Below are positions 18,767 to 30,500 of a DNA stretch of 64,000 nucleotides, piece by piece. Both the position numbers and the translations under genes were made by a program. The stretch lies in assembly GCA_963833465.1 (NCBI GenBank), contig CAWHXW010000003.1, forward strand, positions 806,001 through 870,000, read 5' to 3'. Position 1 is the stretch's first letter, and every line of letters starts with the position of its first letter. Origin of the DNA: Fen-1298 sp963833465. Lineage in GTDB: Bacteria > Bacteroidota > Ignavibacteria > UBA10030. Below the pieces are notes generated by a model, which saw only the letters and a program-made list of their open reading frames with translations, was not told where the DNA came from and made no database searches.

Positions 18767-21700
18767 ATGTTTCGAAAAAAAACACTTATTTCATTTTTCT
18801 TCTTGATAGAATTCACTTTGGTTTTTGGACAGCCGAAACTCACCTTCAACACGCAAGCGATCGATTTCGGAAATGTCAAGGTCGGCGAATATTCTCATCT
18901 CAATGAAAGTTCAGTACTCATTGCGAATATTGGAACTGATACATTAAAGATTACGAGTATCATTTTTACACAACCAGCATTTTCAGTGAATCAAACATCG
19001 ATTACTCTTGCACCTGGAATCTCACTTATTGATACTATTCATTTTACTCCTACGCATTCAGGTCAATTTTCTGCTTCACTCATTGTTACAAGCAACAATC
19101 TGACATCGCCGGATTCGATAGAGGTATTGGGATTTGGACTTGCAGGGCCGGTTGTTGATGCAAAGACTCAAGCATATCGCGATGAACCGAAAGGCATTGT
19201 TCAGTATCGAAGGACAGGTACTATGAGTGGTAATCGCATTTCAACAGTTTTTCTGAATGATGGAGAAGTCGGACACTGGCCTGATCAACCATCTGCTGAA
19301 TGGCCAAAGGGCACAGGCCATTCATATCTCGACGGAACAGCTGTATTGATTGCTTCGAAAATTACAGCACCGAATGGCCAGACCATCACTCCATTAGTTT
19401 CTGCTTACCGAGAGGTCGTTAGTGCAGATCCATTGACTGGTGAGCAGTGGGTACTTCAGCCTGTTCCCGGATATATAGGTTCAAACCCTCAACACAATTA
19501 TCCAGCAGAAAATATTGATACTGCTACGTATCCACCGGTATGGCCTGCTGCACTTGGACTTACACCGGCATGGAATGGACATTGGTACGGCTATTTCGGA
19601 TTAGGTGTCTCGAATGCTGATTTTGAAACATTCTTTGTTATGGATGATTCAAAAGATAAAAAATGGACGCGCCCGCCATTCAACTATTACCCGATCGCCT
19701 CCGATTCGGATAGAGGCGGGCTTGGTCTTCGAGTAGAAGTGCGTGGTTTTCAATGGTCTCACGTCCTGGCGGAAGATTGCATCTTTTGGCATTATGATAT
19801 TGTGAATATATCTGATCGTGATTATGATACGACATGTTTTGGTTTCTATACAGATCCGGGTGTAGGAGGAACGAGCAATCCAGGGAACAGCGCACTGTTT
19901 GATAGGAGCACACATGGAGCAGGACAAACTCTTGCCTTAACTTATGCATGGTGCCCAAATTGCGGTCTAGGAACGCAGACCAATACCAACTACATAGCTG
20001 GTTATTTAGGATATGCCTACCTCGAAAGCCCGGGAAATCCTTATGATGGAATCGATAATAACCTAAATGGATTGATTGACGAGCGTCGAGACAATAACAT
20101 TGATGACAATCATAATTGGATTCCATACACTGATTTGAATCATAATGGAAAATGGGACCCAGGCGAACCTCTAAATGATGATGTTGGCCGAGACGGTATT
20201 GGACCTACAGATCCAAATTATACAGGACCAGATGAAGGCGAAGGTGATGGTATTCCAACTCATGGAGAGCCGGATTTTGATGAGACTGATATAGGCGAAT
20301 CAGATATGATAGGTCTGACTGCAATGACAATTAGAGTTCTCGATGACTCTCATGGTCCGACTGGATTATGGATCAGTAATGATGAAGTGATGTGGAATGC
20401 TATGAATAACGGTTTCGTTGACACAGTGGTTCATAACTCAAATATTCAAATGGTATTTGCATCCGGTCCTTTCCCGCTGAAGCAGACAAAGCGGGAACGA
20501 TTTTCTATGGCACTTATTTTTGGCGATAATTTGGATGCACTCATTTTCAATAAAATAACAGTACAGGATATCTATAATGCGAACTATAGATTCTCGAAAC
20601 CGCCATACACACCACATCTTACAGCGGTTCCAAGTGATCGAAAAGTTTCTCTTTATTGGGATAATATTGCAGAATCATCAACGGATCGTTTCTACGGATA
20701 TCAAAACAACGATCCTGCTCAAGGATATTTTAAAAGTTTTGAAGGATATACTGTCTATCGAAGTGAGGAACCCGAATTTGACGATGTTAAGAAAGTCACG
20801 GATTCCCAGGGTAATCCTAAATATTATGTACCTATTGCACAGTTTGATCTTGTGGACAGCATTGCAGGGCCTGACCCTGTAGGCATTAATGGTGCTCGGT
20901 TCTGGCGCGGTTCGAATACTGGATTGCAACATGCATATATCGATTCACCGGTCACGAATGGTATTCGATATTACTACGCTGTCTGTTCATACTCGAAAGG
21001 AGGACCGACACCAAACGGAAAACCATTGCAGCCGACAGAATGTTCAAAAATCATTACACAAGACTATGCAGGGAATATCAAATTTGTTGACATCAATTGT
21101 GCTGTCATGACACCCCAGAAACCAGCCGCAGGTTATCAGCCCCCACAAACAAACGGAGATATGAATCACGTAGCTCAAGGTTTAGGAACAGGCAGCTTGA
21201 AGTTAACGATACTCAATCCAGCGCAGGTACAGGACGGCGATCAATATATTGTGAAATTTAAATCCGATACGACAATACCGATTTATCATACTAAGTCGTT
21301 CGATATTTATAGAACCCGAAACAATATTACAGATACGGTTATCCTTGGTGCAGATACTGCTAGTATTGGAAATGGCAAGGTCACGAGTCCGTTTGATGGC
21401 ATGCTTCTTTCTGTTTTGAATGATACAATGGTAGAGTTAAACAATGCCGGCACAGGCTGGGTTGTAGGATCGAGTAATGTCATGATACAGGTAGCACCGG
21501 ACTATTTAAGTCAAACCCGGGTTTCATGGCCGGCAGATTATGAAATACGATGGGATAGTACGTTTGTGGATACTTCTGCATTTTCGTTAGGCGATATCAC
21601 TTACCCGAGGATGCCGGTAAAATTCCACATATACAAGAAGGATACTTCTAATAATTGGGTTCAGGCAAAGTTTGTTGTTCAGGATGTAGACACTTCTGGT

Positions 21701-22240
21701 ACGTTCACAGTAGGAGATACAATCCGGATTATTGATCAAGTTGTGAATAAAAGAAACTTTATGTGGACATGGAAGATTTCATATGGCAGGCCGTTCGGTG
21801 TGGTCAAAGAGCCGCAACCAGGAGATCGTTTCGCCATCAAAACAAATCGACCATTCCTCTCGGGTGATTATTTTTCCTTTAAGATGACTAGTTCTCGAAC
21901 AAACAATAGTACGGCAAAGAACCAATTGAATCAGATAACAGTAGTTCCCAATCCATATATTGGCACAGCAAAATGGGAAGCTCGTACGCTTTTCACAACA
22001 GGCAGAGGTGATCGTCTCATTCAATTCATGAAATTACCTGCGAAGTGCACGATACGAATTTATACGGTTGCAGGTGCTTTAGTGAAAACACTCTACAAGA
22101 ATTCGACACCAATGGATGGTTCTATGCCTTGGAATCTTGTGTCGGATGATGGAATGGACATAGCATATGGTCTCTATATTTTCCACGTCGATGCACCTGG
22201 CATTGGTCAGTATATCGGCAAATTCGCAGTAGTAAAGTGA
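18767..22240 (+). CDS. Large secreted protein with N-terminal ASH-like domain and T9SS/FlgD-like C-terminus
   Basis: This 1157-residue protein has a signal peptide (1-22) and an ASPM-SPD2-Hydin (ASH)-type Ig domain (about 25-125; IDFGNVKVGE). A long middle region of no family I can name contains an Asp/Asn-rich stretch near 425-515 (DGIDNNLNGLIDE, DLNHNGKWDPGE) that looks calcium-binding. The end has the FlgD/T9SS-like pattern: VVPNPYIGTAKW, then IRIYTVAGALVKTL and GLYIFHVDAPG. It lies between a TonB receptor and a PorV-like gene and overlaps the latter's reading frame. Probably a surface-exposed partner of the receptor. No catalytic motif recognised; the function is unknown. Confidence 0.72.
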   Translation: MFRKKTLISFFFLIEFTLVFGQPKLTFNTQAIDFGNVKVGEYSHLNESSVLIANIGTDTLKITSIIFTQPAFSVNQTSITLAPGISLIDTIHFTPTHSGQFSASLIVTSNNLTSPDSIEVLGFGLAGPVVDAKTQAYRDEPKGIVQYRRTGTMSGNRISTVFLNDGEVGHWPDQPSAEWPKGTGHSYLDGTAVLIASKITAPNGQTITPLVSAYREVVSADPLTGEQWVLQPVPGYIGSNPQHNYPAENIDTATYPPVWPAALGLTPAWNGHWYGYFGLGVSNADFETFFVMDDSKDKKWTRPPFNYYPIASDSDRGGLGLRVEVRGFQWSHVLAEDCIFWHYDIVNISDRDYDTTCFGFYTDPGVGGTSNPGNSALFDRSTHGAGQTLALTYAWCPNCGLGTQTNTNYIAGYLGYAYLESPGNPYDGIDNNLNGLIDERRDNNIDDNHNWIPYTDLNHNGKWDPGEPLNDDVGRDGIGPTDPNYTGPDEGEGDGIPTHGEPDFDETDIGESDMIGLTAMTIRVLDDSHGPTGLWISNDEVMWNAMNNGFVDTVVHNSNIQMVFASGPFPLKQTKRERFSMALIFGDNLDALIFNKITVQDIYNANYRFSKPPYTPHLTAVPSDRKVSLYWDNIAESSTDRFYGYQNNDPAQGYFKSFEGYTVYRSEEPEFDDVKKVTDSQGNPKYYVPIAQFDLVDSIAGPDPVGINGARFWRGSNTGLQHAYIDSPVTNGIRYYYAVCSYSKGGPTPNGKPLQPTECSKIITQDYAGNIKFVDINCAVMTPQKPAAGYQPPQTNGDMNHVAQGLGTGSLKLTILNPAQVQDGDQYIVKFKSDTTIPIYHTKSFDIYRTRNNITDTVILGADTASIGNGKVTSPFDGMLLSVLNDTMVELNNAGTGWVVGSSNVMIQVAPDYLSQTRVSWPADYEIRWDSTFVDTSAFSLGDITYPRMPVKFHIYKKDTSNNWVQAKFVVQDVDTSGTFTVGDTIRIIDQVVNKRNFMWTWKISYGRPFGVVKEPQPGDRFAIKTNRPFLSGDYFSFKMTSSRTNNSTAKNQLNQITVVPNPYIGTAKWEARTLFTTGRGDRLIQFMKLPAKCTIRIYTVAGALVKTLYKNSTPMDGSMPWNLVSDDGMDIAYGLYIFHVDAPGIGQYIGKFAVVK

Positions 22241-22248
22241 GGTGCATC

Positions 22249-23274
22249 ATGAAAATGAGAATTGAATTTATTATGACATTGATTTTCTTCTATAGTGCGA
22301 TTACAACGGCTCAAACAGTTGACGTATCAAAACGTGGAACTACAGCGGCACCATTTCTTTCTATTGCGCAAGGAGCACGGGCACTCGGTATGGGAGGGGC
22401 TTTTGTAGCAATTGCGGACGATCCAAGTGCGATGTACTGGAATCCTGCAGGAATTGCTGATTTGCAGGGTATCCAAGTGCTTATCGATCATACAAATTGG
22501 ATTGCTGACCTTCAATACCAATACATAGGCGTTACTACATCTCTTGGTTCGTATGGTGCTCTTGGTTTGAATATTACAATTTCTGACTATGGAGATATGA
22601 ATGTAACTACAGTTGATCAACAGGATGGTACAGGTGAAGTGTTCAATGTTACAGACCTTGCTGTTGGATTGTCATATGGATTAAAATTGACCGATGCGTT
22701 TTCAATTGGATTCACTCCAAAGATTATCTATCAACAAATCTGGAAAATGAGTGCAAGTGCGATAGCAATTGACATGGGTATAAAATACAAGACGCCATTC
22801 AAAGGAGTTATGCTTGGTATGTCAATATCCAACTTCGGCTCAAAGATGCAAATACAAGGTGAAAATGCTTTAGTTTCTTACGATCCGGATTTATCAACGA
22901 CAGGAAATAATGGCAACATTCCGGCGTACTTAGCGACAGACTCATGGGATTTACCATTGAATTTTCGTGTTGGCATTTCCTATGATGTACCAATTGGCTC
23001 TTTAGGAAAAATGACACTTGCGGTTGACGCGATGCACCCTAGTGATAACTACGAGTGCATGAATGTTGGTGGAGAGTATGTATTTTATGATTTTCTATAT
23101 CTCAGGGCAGGAATGAAATCGCTCTTTCAACAGGATTCGGAAGAAGGACTTACGCTCGGGATCGGCGTGAAGCAATTTCTGATTGGTAATCTGCAATTTA
23201 CGTTCGATTATGCGTACGAGGATTTCGGCCGTCTTAAGTATGTACAGAAAATTGACTTAGGAATATTTTTTTAA
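22249..23274 (+). CDS. PorV/PorQ-family outer-membrane protein
   Basis: The first good start is ATG 22249, six bases after a GAGGTG ribosome binding site (22239-22244); an upstream in-frame GTG at 22237 is less likely. The 341-residue product has a signal peptide followed by the family hallmark FLSIAQGARALGMGGAFVAI and DDPSAMYWNPAGIADLQG, then a FadL-like beta-barrel ending in KIDLGIFF. PorV shuttles T9SS cargo to the attachment complex, and paralogues are common beside T9SS-exported protein genes in this phylum. Here it closes the four-gene surface operon. It may serve as a dedicated barrel for the T9SS proteins encoded upstream. Specific role inferred. Confidence 0.84.
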   Translation: MKMRIEFIMTLIFFYSAITTAQTVDVSKRGTTAAPFLSIAQGARALGMGGAFVAIADDPSAMYWNPAGIADLQGIQVLIDHTNWIADLQYQYIGVTTSLGSYGALGLNITISDYGDMNVTTVDQQDGTGEVFNVTDLAVGLSYGLKLTDAFSIGFTPKIIYQQIWKMSASAIAIDMGIKYKTPFKGVMLGMSISNFGSKMQIQGENALVSYDPDLSTTGNNGNIPAYLATDSWDLPLNFRVGISYDVPIGSLGKMTLAVDAMHPSDNYECMNVGGEYVFYDFLYLRAGMKSLFQQDSEEGLTLGIGVKQFLIGNLQFTFDYAYEDFGRLKYVQKIDLGIFF

Positions 23275-23538
23275 TTATCCATAAAATTAAATACTTAAAG
23301 GAAACGTAAAAAACTAGGTTCAAAAAATTCACTGGAAGTTATTGCCAAGACAATTATATATAACATTTTTTATCACTGATATACAAAGTAAAAAGATAAA
23401 ACTTCTGCGGCAATGAGGAGTGCCGAGCAAAACTTGTATATCTCCATAGATGCTTTTTTCGAAATTTAATTCTATACATTCAAAGGATCATTTCATTTAA
23501 AAGTATTAAAACTCCTTTAATTCTGATAATGGTGCTCG

Positions 23539-25042
23539 ATGAAAACTATAGCTACAGTTTTGCTTATATATTTGCTCGCAATGTCGGCGCTTTGCCAGAA
23601 TAAACAAATGAAGGAATATACAACAGCAACAATATACCAAACTTCAAAGAGTGGTGATAAATTAGCGTTCAAGGGATCTATTTCACTATACACTTCAAAG
23701 GAACAGAAACTTCCGATCATTAAAGTATCACCTGAAACAGTCTATCAGCAGATCGAAGGATTTGGAGGTGCATTCACACAATCCTCGGCGTATGTTCTTA
23801 ACAAACTGACTCCGAAAAAAAGGAAAGAGGTTCTTGATGCGTATTTTCGATCTGATAAAGCAGCGTACACACTGATGCGAACGCATATTAATAGCTGCGA
23901 TTTTTCTGTAACGAATTACGCTTATGCTAATACTCCTAACGATAAGGAATTAAAAGATTTTAGCATTGCGAGAGATAAGGAAGATATTATCCCGTTGATT
24001 CAAGATGCCATGAAATGTGAAGGCGCAAACTTCAAAATTCTTGCATCACCTTGGACAGCTCCACCATGGATGAAGGATAATAATGCCTGGAATAATGGAT
24101 CATTGCTCCCTCAGGTACTATTCTACTTGGGCTTTGTACTTTAGCAAGTATTTGCATGAATATTCAAAACAGGGTATCAACATCTGGGCGATAACGGTCG
24201 AAAACGAACCGGAAAATAATAGCGGACATTGGGAAACAATGATATTCACTCCTGCTATTATGAAAGAATTTATGAAGAACTATCTTGTTCCGCAGTTTCA
24301 AAAAGATAATCTGAATATAAAAATTCTTATTTATGATCATAATTGTGATAATGTGAAACCGTGGGTCTATACACTGCTGAGCGATTCCGAGCTTGCGAAC
24401 CATATATGGGGAACTGCTATCCATTGGTACAGCAGTACTATAGATTGGTATCCAGATGTGCTGAATGATGTCCATCAAAAATTTCCGGACAAGAAAATCT
24501 TGCACACCGAAGGATGTATCGATTCTGAAATCCCGCGTTGGCAGGATGATACATGGTATTGGGAGAAGGAAGCAAAGGATTGGGGATATCTCTATGCGGC
24601 TGATGCAGATAAACCGCTTCACCCAAAATATGTACCGGTCTTTCGATATGCACGCGATATTATTGGCGGACTGAATAGTTGGTCAGTAGGTTGGATCGAT
24701 TGGAATATTGTTCTTGATACTAAAGGCGGTCCGAATCATGCGAATAATTGGTGTATTGCACCGGTCATTGCAAAACCAGAAACAGATGAAGTCTATTACA
24801 CACCACTCTTTTATGCTATGGAGCATTTTAGCAAGTATTTTAGACCGGGAGCTTATAGAATACAGGTCTCATCGGAGTTGAAGGATCTAATGATAACTTC
24901 GTGCAAGAATCCGGATAGATCGATTGCTATTGCTCTTCTTAATCAAAAAGATGATCCGATCGAGTATACAATTCTTATAGGCAATAAAATGGTTTCGACA
25001 AAAATAGATGGGAATGCTCTTCAAACAATAATTATAAAATAA
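23539..25042 (+). pseudogene. GH30-type beta-glucosidase / beta-1,6-glucanase, frameshifted
   Basis: A signal peptide (1-20) is followed by IEGFGGAFTQSSA and ILASPWTAPPWMKDN, typical of GH30 subfamilies 1 and 3. The first frame drifts off after WNNGSLLP and stops at 24142-24144. The correct continuation YYSTWALYFSKYL is in the other frame. That frame carries WAITVENEPEN (acid/base Glu), KKILHTEGC (nucleophile Glu) and the closing GWIDWNIVLDTKGGPNHANN. Total length is 1 modulo 3, and dropping the A at 24113 in CAGGTAC restores LLPRYYSTW. Family members remove beta-1,6 branches or terminal glucose from beta-glucans. It is first in the downstream enzyme operon. Confidence 0.8.
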
Positions 25043-25110
25043 TCTAACTTATCGAACGAGAAATTATATAAGAAAAACTATCTCTCATCAACATATAGTT
25101 GGAGAATATA

Positions 25111-26493
25111 ATGAACAATGATTCGCAAAAGCTTTCAGTAAAAGAAAAAATCGGTTATGGATTGGGGGATACGGCTTCGAACTTCTATTGGCAGATGTTC
25201 ATGAGTTTTATTCTCTTCTTCTATACTGACGTGTTCGGTATTTCCGCAGCAGTAGCGGGAACAATGTTATTGGTAACTAGGATATGGGACACAGGTATTG
25301 ATCCAATTATGGGCGTTATCGCGGATAGGACTGAGACAAAGTGGGGAAAATTCCGTCCATATCTTCTGTGGATGGCAATACCAATCGGTATTATTGGTGT
25401 GCTTACATTTACGACACCCAATCTTAGTGTTGACGGGAAGATAATTTATGCCTATATCACCAGCACACTTATGATGGCGGCATATACAGCAATCAATACT
25501 CCTTATTCGGCGTTGATGGGAGTCCTGACACCAAATTCATTAGAAAGAACAAGTGTCTCTTCGTATAGATTCGTTCTCGCTTTTGTTGCGATATTTATTG
25601 TCCAGGGTACAACACTTCCACTGATACACTTTTTTGGAAAAGGAGATCAAGCTGCCGGATTCCAATGGACAATGATAGTGTTTTCTGTTGTAGCTGTTGT
25701 TCTCTTTGTCACTACTTTTTTAAATACTCGTGAAAGAGTTCATCCGCCAAAAGATCAAAAGACATCGATTAAAAACGATCTGCAGGACCTACTTCATAAC
25801 CGACCGTGGATAGTACTGTTCTTCATCGGTATTTTTGCGCTTTCTTATAATTCCATTCGCTCCGGATCGATCATATATTATTTTAAATATTATGTGGGCA
25901 ACGAAATCTTGACTTCAGCTTTTATGGTAAGCGGGACCATTGCTGCCATCGCCGGAGTTATGATAACAAAATTTTTATCGAAGATGCTTGGGAAACGTAC
26001 ATTGTACATGATATTATGGCTGATAGTCAGTATTCTGACAATCTTATTTTATTTTATTCCTAAGGAAAATATTAGTTTAGTTTTTGCCTCTCATATTCTC
26101 ATTTCATTTATTTTGGGACCAACAGCTCCGTTGATTTGGGCCATGTACGCAGACACTGCAGATTACTCAGAATGGAAATCGGGCAGACGTGCAACAGGAC
26201 TTGTTTTTTCCGCAGCAACGTTTGCTCAAAAATTAGGATGGGCAATTGGCGGTGCTTTTACCGGATGGTTATTAGCTTATTTCGGCTTTATCGCAAATGT
26301 TGTCCAAAGTGAAGAGGCACAAGATGGTATTCGCTTGATGATGAGTATTATCCCAGCAATTGCCGGCCTCTTTGCCGCTTCCGCAGTGTGGTTCTATAAG
26401 TTAGATGAACAGATGATGGAAAGAATTGAGAAGGATCTCTGTGCGATAAGAATAAGCAAAAAGGCAAACGGTGAAAACGAGAATTCTCTATAA
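25111..26493 (+). CDS. GPH-family (glycoside-pentoside-hexuronide) cation symporter
   Basis: ATG 25111 follows GGAG at 25101-25104 and is preferred to the upstream TTG 25099. The 460-residue product has about twelve transmembrane helices and the MelB/YicJ-family signatures KIGYGLGDTASNFYWQMF and TRIWDTGIDPIMGVIADRTETKWGKFRPYLLW, where the Asp residues coordinate the coupling cation, as well as YADTADYSEWKSGRRATG. It sits among glycosidase genes and overlaps the GH17 gene by 23 bp. It is the only obvious inner-membrane sugar transporter in the locus and would import gluco-oligosaccharides for the cytoplasmic phosphorylase. The exact sugar is inferred. Confidence 0.88.
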   Translation: MNNDSQKLSVKEKIGYGLGDTASNFYWQMFMSFILFFYTDVFGISAAVAGTMLLVTRIWDTGIDPIMGVIADRTETKWGKFRPYLLWMAIPIGIIGVLTFTTPNLSVDGKIIYAYITSTLMMAAYTAINTPYSALMGVLTPNSLERTSVSSYRFVLAFVAIFIVQGTTLPLIHFFGKGDQAAGFQWTMIVFSVVAVVLFVTTFLNTRERVHPPKDQKTSIKNDLQDLLHNRPWIVLFFIGIFALSYNSIRSGSIIYYFKYYVGNEILTSAFMVSGTIAAIAGVMITKFLSKMLGKRTLYMILWLIVSILTILFYFIPKENISLVFASHILISFILGPTAPLIWAMYADTADYSEWKSGRRATGLVFSAATFAQKLGWAIGGAFTGWLLAYFGFIANVVQSEEAQDGIRLMMSIIPAIAGLFAASAVWFYKLDEQMMERIEKDLCAIRISKKANGENENSL

Positions 26494-27469
26494 ATATTAT
26501 TTTTCAATTCTCATTTGTATTCCCGCTATTCTCTTATGTCAGAAAGAGAGCGAAATAAAAATTGATTTAACTCAACAACAATGGTTTGGGAACGCAATCT
26601 GTTATTCTGGATATCGAAAAGGACAAAATCCCGATTCCAATAAATGTCCAACTCAAGAACAGATTCTTGAAGATTTTAAGATATTGCAAAAGCATTGGAC
26701 GCTGATTCGAACGTACGGTTCTGATCAACACAGCAGAGACATCTTGGAAGTAATACGACGGGAGAAAATCCATCTTCGCGTGTTGCTAGGCGCTTGGCTT
26801 AGTGCTGAACCAGGAAATGAAGTCAGTAATGCAAAACAAATAGCAGAGTGCATCCGCCTCACGAACGAGTACAAAGATATTGTTATCGCTGTGAGCGTTG
26901 GCAATGAAATTCTGGTTGGATGGTCTAATCACAAAGTTCCTGAAGACAAAGTTATTCAATACGTCAAACAAGTAAAGGCAGCAGTTAATGTACCTGTAAC
27001 AGTGGATGATGATTTCATGTATTGGATTACTCAAGGATCAACATTGGCAAAAGAGGTTGATTTTGTGGATACACACATGTACCCTTTATGGGGAAAACAA
27101 GATATTGATAGTGGATTTTCGGTCACTGTTCGATTATATGATATGGTGAAAGCAGCGATTCCCAACAAAACCATTGTTATCGGCGAAGCCGGGTGGGCAA
27201 CCTACACAGTCGGCAATCTGCATGCGCCGAGAGCTGGCGACGAAAAAAAACAGAAACGTTACTTTGATGAACTCAGTACCTGGGCACAGAAAAATAATAT
27301 CACAGTATTTTTCTTTGAGGCATTTGATGAGCCGTGGAAAGGGGAAGGTACAGAAGGGCATTGGGGCCTATTTTCTGTTAAACGGAAAGCGAAGCTATCA
27401 ATGCAGCAGTGGTACCCGGAGCTTATATCAAGTGAACCGACTTCTCCAAGTTATGAAGAAACGAAGTGA
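26471..27469 (+). CDS. GH17-type exo/endo-beta-1,3-glucanase
   Basis: It starts at GTG 26471 inside the end of the symporter gene, so translation is coupled. The 332-residue product has an N-terminal signal or anchor segment (about 8-23) and a single (beta/alpha)8 domain. The proposed acid/base E146 lies in VSVGNEILVGW and the nucleophile E240 in IVIGEAGWAT, both standard GH17 positions. Early motifs WFGNAICYSGYRKGQ and LIRTYGSDQHS also fit. Bacterial GH17 enzymes act on beta-1,3-glucan such as laminarin. A periplasmic location is likely. The next gene begins 60 bp downstream. Confidence 0.84.
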   Translation: MKTRILYKYYFSILICIPAILLCQKESEIKIDLTQQQWFGNAICYSGYRKGQNPDSNKCPTQEQILEDFKILQKHWTLIRTYGSDQHSRDILEVIRREKIHLRVLLGAWLSAEPGNEVSNAKQIAECIRLTNEYKDIVIAVSVGNEILVGWSNHKVPEDKVIQYVKQVKAAVNVPVTVDDDFMYWITQGSTLAKEVDFVDTHMYPLWGKQDIDSGFSVTVRLYDMVKAAIPNKTIVIGEAGWATYTVGNLHAPRAGDEKKQKRYFDELSTWAQKNNITVFFFEAFDEPWKGEGTEGHWGLFSVKRKAKLSMQQWYPELISSEPTSPSYEETK

Positions 27470-27528
27470 AGAACGAATCACTCCTCGTTTAGCAACTACT
27501 AAGATTATTCGCACTGGATGAATATGAA

Positions 27529-30500
27529 ATGAAGAGAAAATCTATTCTTGTTGGAAAAACTATTCTCAATGCTGAACGACACAAAGTTGGAGGTAATTAT
27601 GTCGATCGAGATGGCGAACAGATTTATAGAATCTCTAATTATGATCAGATGCCTCCGTTTTTCATGAGCATTGTTAGTTCGTCGGATCATTGGATGTTTA
27701 TCTCAAGCAATGGAGGCCTTACCGCGGGTCGCAAAAATTCGGATTATGCTCTCTTTCCTTATTATACGGATGATAGAATTCATGATTCGAAAGAGAATAC
27801 CGGCAGCAAGACTATTCTATTAGTTACTAAAGGCAAAAAAATATTTTTGTGGGAACCCTTTTCACAAGATTATAATGGTATTTATCGAACAGAAAGAAAT
27901 TTATATAAAAATATCTTCGGCAATAAATTGATTTTTGAAGAAATCAATAAAGACTTATGTATTACATTCCGATATGCTTGGTTCAATAGTGAAAAGTATG
28001 GGTTCATTAAACAATCCCATGTCACGAACTACAATCGGGAACCAATCGTAATAAATATTTTGGATGGAATACAAAACCTGCTCCCTTCTGGACTCAACCG
28101 AAGATTCCAATTGGAATACAGTACGCTGGTCGATGGCTATAAAAAAAATGAATTGCAAATTGATACTGGGTTAGGGCTTTTTATACTAAGTTCGATTCCT
28201 GTTGACCGAGCCGAACCAAGCGAGGCGTTGAAAGCGACAACAGTTTGGTCGGTTGGATTAAAGAGCCCGAAAAGACTTCTCTCGTCTTCGCAATTAGATG
28301 CATTTAAAAAAGGCTTACCTGTCAAACAAGAAATTGATATTAGAGCTTCACGCGGCGCTTATTTTATAAATGCGGAATTTTCTTTAAGCAGAGAGGAAGA
28401 AAAAAAATGGTTCATTGTCGCGGATGTCAATCAAGATGCCTCTGATGTCGCCGCTTTATCCAGTTTGATAACTACAAGTAAAGACATCCCACAACAACTC
28501 ATGAATGATGTGAAACGAGGTACGAATAATCTCGCGAAGATTGTTGCCAGTGCGGATGGCATTCAAACAACGGAAGATGTTCTTGTCAGTTCTCGTCATT
28601 ATTCGAATACGCTATTCAATGTTATGCGAGGAGGATTCTTTGACGATGGCTATTGGGTTGAAAAAGAAGATTTTAGCTCTTTTATTAAAACAACAAACAA
28701 ATCTATTGCCGAAACATATAATGATTTTCTGCAGACTCTTCCTGAAAAAATAATTCATTCGGAGTTACTTGCGAAGATAGCAGCACTGAATTCTGTTGAT
28801 CTTGAAAAACTGTGCTATGAGTACCTGCCGCTTACGTTTAGTCGGCGTCACGGAGATCCAAGTCGTCCATGGAATATCTTCTCAATAGATATTAAAGATG
28901 ACCATGGGAAAAAAGTGTTAAACTATCAGGGCAATTGGCGTGATATTTTTCAGAATTGGGAAGCATTAGCGCTGAGTTTTCCAGGATATGTTGAAGGAAT
29001 GATAACAAAGTTCGTCAATGCCTCGACACTCGACGGGTACAATCCGTACCGGGTGACACGAGATGGATTCGATTGGGAAGTACTTGATCCCCATGATGCT
29101 TGGTCGTATATCGGATATTGGGGTGACCATCAAATAATTTATTTGGTGAAGCTGTTAGAAATCTCAGCTCGTTATCATCCGGGGAAGATTCAAGAATTTT
29201 TAATAAAAGATATCTTTGCATATGCTAATGTTCCGTATCGGATAAAATCTTATGCAGATTTACTCAAATATCCCCGGAAAACTATTGACTTTGATATAAA
29301 CTTAGAACGTGAAATTGAGAAACGAGTTGAGCAGATTGGGACAGATGGAAAGTTTATCGCAAATAAGAACGGAAAGATTATCCATGTCAATTTGACAGAA
29401 AAAATGCTCGTTTCAATTTTAGCAAAGCTTTCCAATTTTATTCCTGAAGCAGGAATTTGGATGAATACACAACGCCCAGATTGGAATGATGCTAACAATG
29501 CTTTGGTGGGCTCCGGGGTTTCCATGGTAACCCTTTATTATCTTCGAAGATATTTGGTATTATTCAGCGATATATTCAATTCCTCTAAAATATCTGAGGT
29601 TCAAGTTTCCGAAGAGGTGGTCGAGTTTTTCAATGCGATTATAGAAATATTCAAGGCGAATTTGATATTATTAGATGGATTGATTTCAGATAAAGATCGA
29701 AAAGGCATACTTGATAAACTTGGCAGTGCCGGGAACGACTATCGAAATAAAATTTATTCGAAAGGTATGTCTGAAAAAAGAAGAACGATAACTGTTTCTG
29801 AGTTAAGAGAGTTTTTAGATTTAACTTTAAAACATATCGACCATACCATCGAAGTGAACAAGCGTAAAGATAATCTTTATCATGCATACAACCTGATGAA
29901 AGTTGAAAATGGCGAAGGAATCTCTATTCGTCATTTATATGAAATGCTCGAAGGTCAGGTTGCCGTTCTAAGCTCCGGTTATCTTGCTGCGACTGATTCT
30001 TTGAAAGTGCTGGATGCATTGCGCGCAAGCGCATTATATCGAAAAAATCAATCGAGTTATTTATTATATCCTGATCGTCAATTACTCCGATTTGTGGAAA
30101 AGAATAATATTTCGAAAGAAGACTTTCAGAAATCAATTCTATTGAGGAAATTGATTGAAGATGGAAATCGACAGATCGTTATTCCTGACATGAATGGTGG
30201 AATACATTTTCACAGCGATTTCCGAAATGCAGATGTTTTAAAAACCGCTCTTGAAGAGTTAAGGAGCAGCGAGTATCAAACTCTTGTGCAAAAGGACAAG
30301 GAGATCGTTTTAGATATCTATGAGCGTTTGTTTGATCATCAATCATTTACCGGACGTTCAGGGACATTTTATAAATATGAAGGATTGGGTTGTATTTACT
30401 GGCATATGGTTTCTAAACTCTTGCTTGCTGTTGCAGAAGTTATCACCCGAGCAGAAGAGAACGACGAAAGTGCTGCTGTAAAAAAACGTTTGGCAGATCA

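Noticed and set aside
19680..20126. Long antisense open frame inside the T9SS protein gene
   Set aside because: It is a shadow of the plus-strand gene with no start signal or known motif.
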